From Edaphochlamys debaryana (taxonomy: Eukaryota; Chlorophyta; Chlorophyceae; Chlamydomonadales), in contig JAEHOE010000037.1 of the NCBI GenBank assembly GCA_016858145.1, forward strand, positions 372,001 through 436,000: a DNA stretch of 64,000 nt. Direction: 5' to 3'. Under the pieces are notes generated by a model. The model did not search any database. It was not told where the DNA came from and saw only the letters and a program-made list of their open reading frames with translations. Shown here piece after piece: positions 62,344-64,000 of the stretch. The position numbers and the translations under genes are program-made. Position 1 is the stretch's first letter. Every line of letters begins with the position of its first letter.

Positions 62344-64000
62344 TCATACGCCAGTGCTGTGCTGCGGGCAGCAGCCGTAAGGCTGGTTCAGCGCGAAGCC
62401 ACCCTCCAGGCGGTATTTGCAGCCGTCCACCCCAGCGCCGCAAAGCGCCGCCAGCGATGTTCCGCTGCGAGCAGACACGGACACATCATACCCTGCGCCA
62501 GTGCCGAACAGGCCAGTGACCTTGACGCCCGTCGCCTGCTTCTGCACAGTGACGCCGCCCGGGGGCGCGGGGGTGACGGTGACGCCAGTGTACAGGGTGG
62601 TGTCAACCTGGATGAAGACGGACTTGAGGTCAGTGCCGCAGCAGCCGCTGGCCGAGTCGCAGTCCAGGGCGTCGTAGGTGAGGGTGAAGTTGAAGGCGGC
62701 AGCCGAGCCCACGGCCCTCGTGCCGGCATAGTCCAGGCGGTACGGCGTGTGCAGCACGCTGGCGTCGCACGAGCACTGCGTGGGCGGCTCCTTGAGGGTC
62801 GTCTGCTCCGACAGGCCGTGGGCGCAGCACATGTAGTCCAGGTCGCGCAGGGAGTACTTGCCGTAGAAGACGTACTCGCACTCGCCCGTGCCCAGAGCGT
62901 TCTCCGAGCAGAGGCTGGGCGGTGACGCGCCCGCGACGGTCACGTCGAAGTCCCAGGTGGTGCCCACGGTCGGGAGCGTCTTCTTGAGCTCGCGCACCTC
63001 CAGCCAGTACTGGTGGGTGTCGTTGCCGTAGTACAGGTTCTTGAGCGGCACAGAGACGCCGTTGAGGGAGATGGCGGTGACACGGTCCATGACCTCGGGC
63101 CTGACGTACAGGCGCACAGCGTCCAGGTCCATGTTGTTGCAGTCGGTCTCGCTCAGGGGCTCGGGCTTCGCGGGCGTCACGGTCTGGATGCGGAAGGCGT
63201 AGCGCGTGCTGCCCCTGTCCACCGGCTGGGGCTCGGGGTTCATGAGCAGGCGGTACGGCGACTCGAGCTTGTTGTCGGTGCAGCCGCACAGCGGGGTGGG
63301 GTTCTCGATCAGGTAAACACCCTCGGGGCAGCAGCCGGGAACGAAGTCGCCCCACGGGGAGACAACGGGGCGGCCGTCGAAGACCTGGTCACCGGACAGC
63401 AGGTAGTCGCAGATGCCGCTCTCGTCCACCAGGTGGGACTGGCCGCAGGGGAAGGCGGAGGTGTCGTTCCAGAGCGTGGCGTTGAGGGCCAGGGTGATGA
63501 CCAGCTCCGAGCCGGGCGGCACCGAGGTGGTGTTGCGGGTGAAGTTCTTGAAGATCAGGCCAAACTCGGACTTGTGCTGGGTCGAGATCTTCCCCTGCTG
63601 CATGACGCTCCCGTCCGTGTCAAACAACCAGAAGAATGGCACCAGCTTCCACCAGCGGTCCATGAAGGTCCCCGCGAGGGCAATCTCAACCGAATCCAGC
63701 GTCTGGTCGCAGCAGGCCCCGGGGCGGTAGTTCACGTCCAGGCAGTATTGCGAGGGGACCGTGAACACGTTGAAGGCAAAGTAGTTGAACTCGCCCTTCA
63801 GCTCAGAACCGCGGAAGCGGAAGCGCCAGCGCGTGTTGGGCTCAAATACCGAGATACAGTCGCAAATCTCCTCCGTCTTGTTCTGGACAGGAGAGGGGGG
63901 CGGCGGCGGGCGGGGAGGCGGCGGGGGCGGGGGAGGCGGAGGCGGAGGAGGAGGCGGGGGGAGGAGGGTTGGGAGGGGGTGGCGGCGGCGGCGGGGGCGG
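62344..64000 (-). CDS. Pherophorin with three pherophorin domains (5' end outside window)
   Basis: Secreted hydroxyproline-rich glycoprotein of the volvocine cell wall and extracellular matrix. The visible C-terminal part is one open frame from about 63960 to the stop at 62344, about 539 codons without an intron. It starts with a run of about 20 Pro with one Arg, then SPVQNKTEEICDC and three tandem Cys-rich pherophorin domains. Domain 1 contains EPNTRWRFRFRGSELKGEFN, FTVPSQYCLDV, and GICDYLLSGDQVF. Domain 2 contains PLCGCTDNKLESPYRLLMNP, CNNMDLDAVRLYV and CEYVFYGKYSLRDLDYMCC. Domain 3 contains QCSCDASVLHTPYRLDYAGT, CCGTDLKSVFIQVD and CKYRLEGGFALNQPYGCCP. The signal peptide and start lie beyond the edge. 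Upstream of 63960 the Pro frame shifts by one base, which may be a homopolymer error or an unrecognised splice. It belongs to a large gene family, so a specific symbol is not assigned. Confidence 0.92.
   Translation of the reverse strand, partial: RPRRRRHPLPTLLPPPPPPPPPPPPPPPPRPPPPPSPVQNKTEEICDCISVFEPNTRWRFRFRGSELKGEFNYFAFNVFTVPSQYCLDVNYRPGACCDQTLDSVEIALAGTFMDRWWKLVPFFWLFDTDGSVMQQGKISTQHKSEFGLIFKNFTRNTTSVPPGSELVITLALNATLWNDTSAFPCGQSHLVDESGICDYLLSGDQVFDGRPVVSPWGDFVPGCCPEGVYLIENPTPLCGCTDNKLESPYRLLMNPEPQPVDRGSTRYAFRIQTVTPAKPEPLSETDCNNMDLDAVRLYVRPEVMDRVTAISLNGVSVPLKNLYYGNDTHQYWLEVRELKKTLPTVGTTWDFDVTVAGASPPSLCSENALGTGECEYVFYGKYSLRDLDYMCCAHGLSEQTTLKEPPTQCSCDASVLHTPYRLDYAGTRAVGSAAAFNFTLTYDALDCDSASGCCGTDLKSVFIQVDTTLYTGVTVTPAPPGGVTVQKQATGVKVTGLFGTGAGYDVSVSARSGTSLAALCGAGVDGCKYRLEGGFALNQPYGCCPQHSTGV
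63898..64000. repeat. GC-rich polyproline-coding tract
   Basis: Irregular GGC/GGA/GGG codon-complement repeats encode the Pro-rich rod of the pherophorin on the minus strand. The Pro frame of 63901-63960 and that of 63961-64000 differ by one base. Confidence 0.85.

Overview
The window is nuclear DNA of a volvocine green alga, most likely Chlamydomonas or a close relative. The evidence is very GC-rich DNA, many short exons split by 70-400 base introns with GTGAG/GTGCG donors and GCAG acceptors, TGTAA poly(A) motifs, cilia genes beside a pherophorin (a cell-wall family of volvocine algae), and G/C-rich minisatellites between genes. The exact species cannot be fixed from sequence alone. There is no sign of bacterial, organellar or viral sequence, and I see no CRISPR array, rRNA or tRNA gene.

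Layout, left to right: (1) minus strand, 66-2535, a nuclear regulator with zinc ribbon, PHD finger, HMG box and SAND-like domain, cut by the left edge; (2) minus, 4184-21795, CFAP47, a central-apparatus cilia protein of about 47 exons; (3) minus, 22732-27569, CCDC39/FAP59, the 96-nm axonemal ruler coiled coil; (4) plus, 27989-29421, ribosomal protein L14, sharing a 419-base divergent promoter with CCDC39; (5) minus, 31819-37667, the PP4 phosphatase regulatory subunit 3 (SMEK/PSY2); (6) minus, 38460-41704, an AKR2-like protein with STI1 and ankyrin repeats and an apparent plastid transit peptide; (7) minus, 42347-43717, a retroelement ORF remnant; (8) 43.7-45.9 kb, minisatellites with no gene; (9) plus, 45920-48159, a farnesylated type I DnaJ (DNJ3); (10) minus, 49706-60573, a large polytopic PAS-domain protein of the tiny macrocysts B type with a FixL-like PAS motif; (11) minus, 62344 to the right edge, a pherophorin with three pherophorin domains.

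Most genes are unrelated housekeeping, cilia or wall genes, so there is no operon-like system. The two cilia genes, CFAP47 and CCDC39, lie head-to-tail. The less ordinary items are the PHD-HMG-SAND architecture, the plastid-targeted AKR2-like protein, the FixL-like PAS in a membrane receptor, the three-domain intronless pherophorin exon, a perfect 14-bp inverted repeat downstream of RPL14, and a G-quadruplex-prone GGGGACT minisatellite whose unit recurs in two other intergenic regions. I did not find anything I can defend as a wholly new biological system. Exon boundaries given exactly were read from the splice sites; those marked 'about' are approximate.
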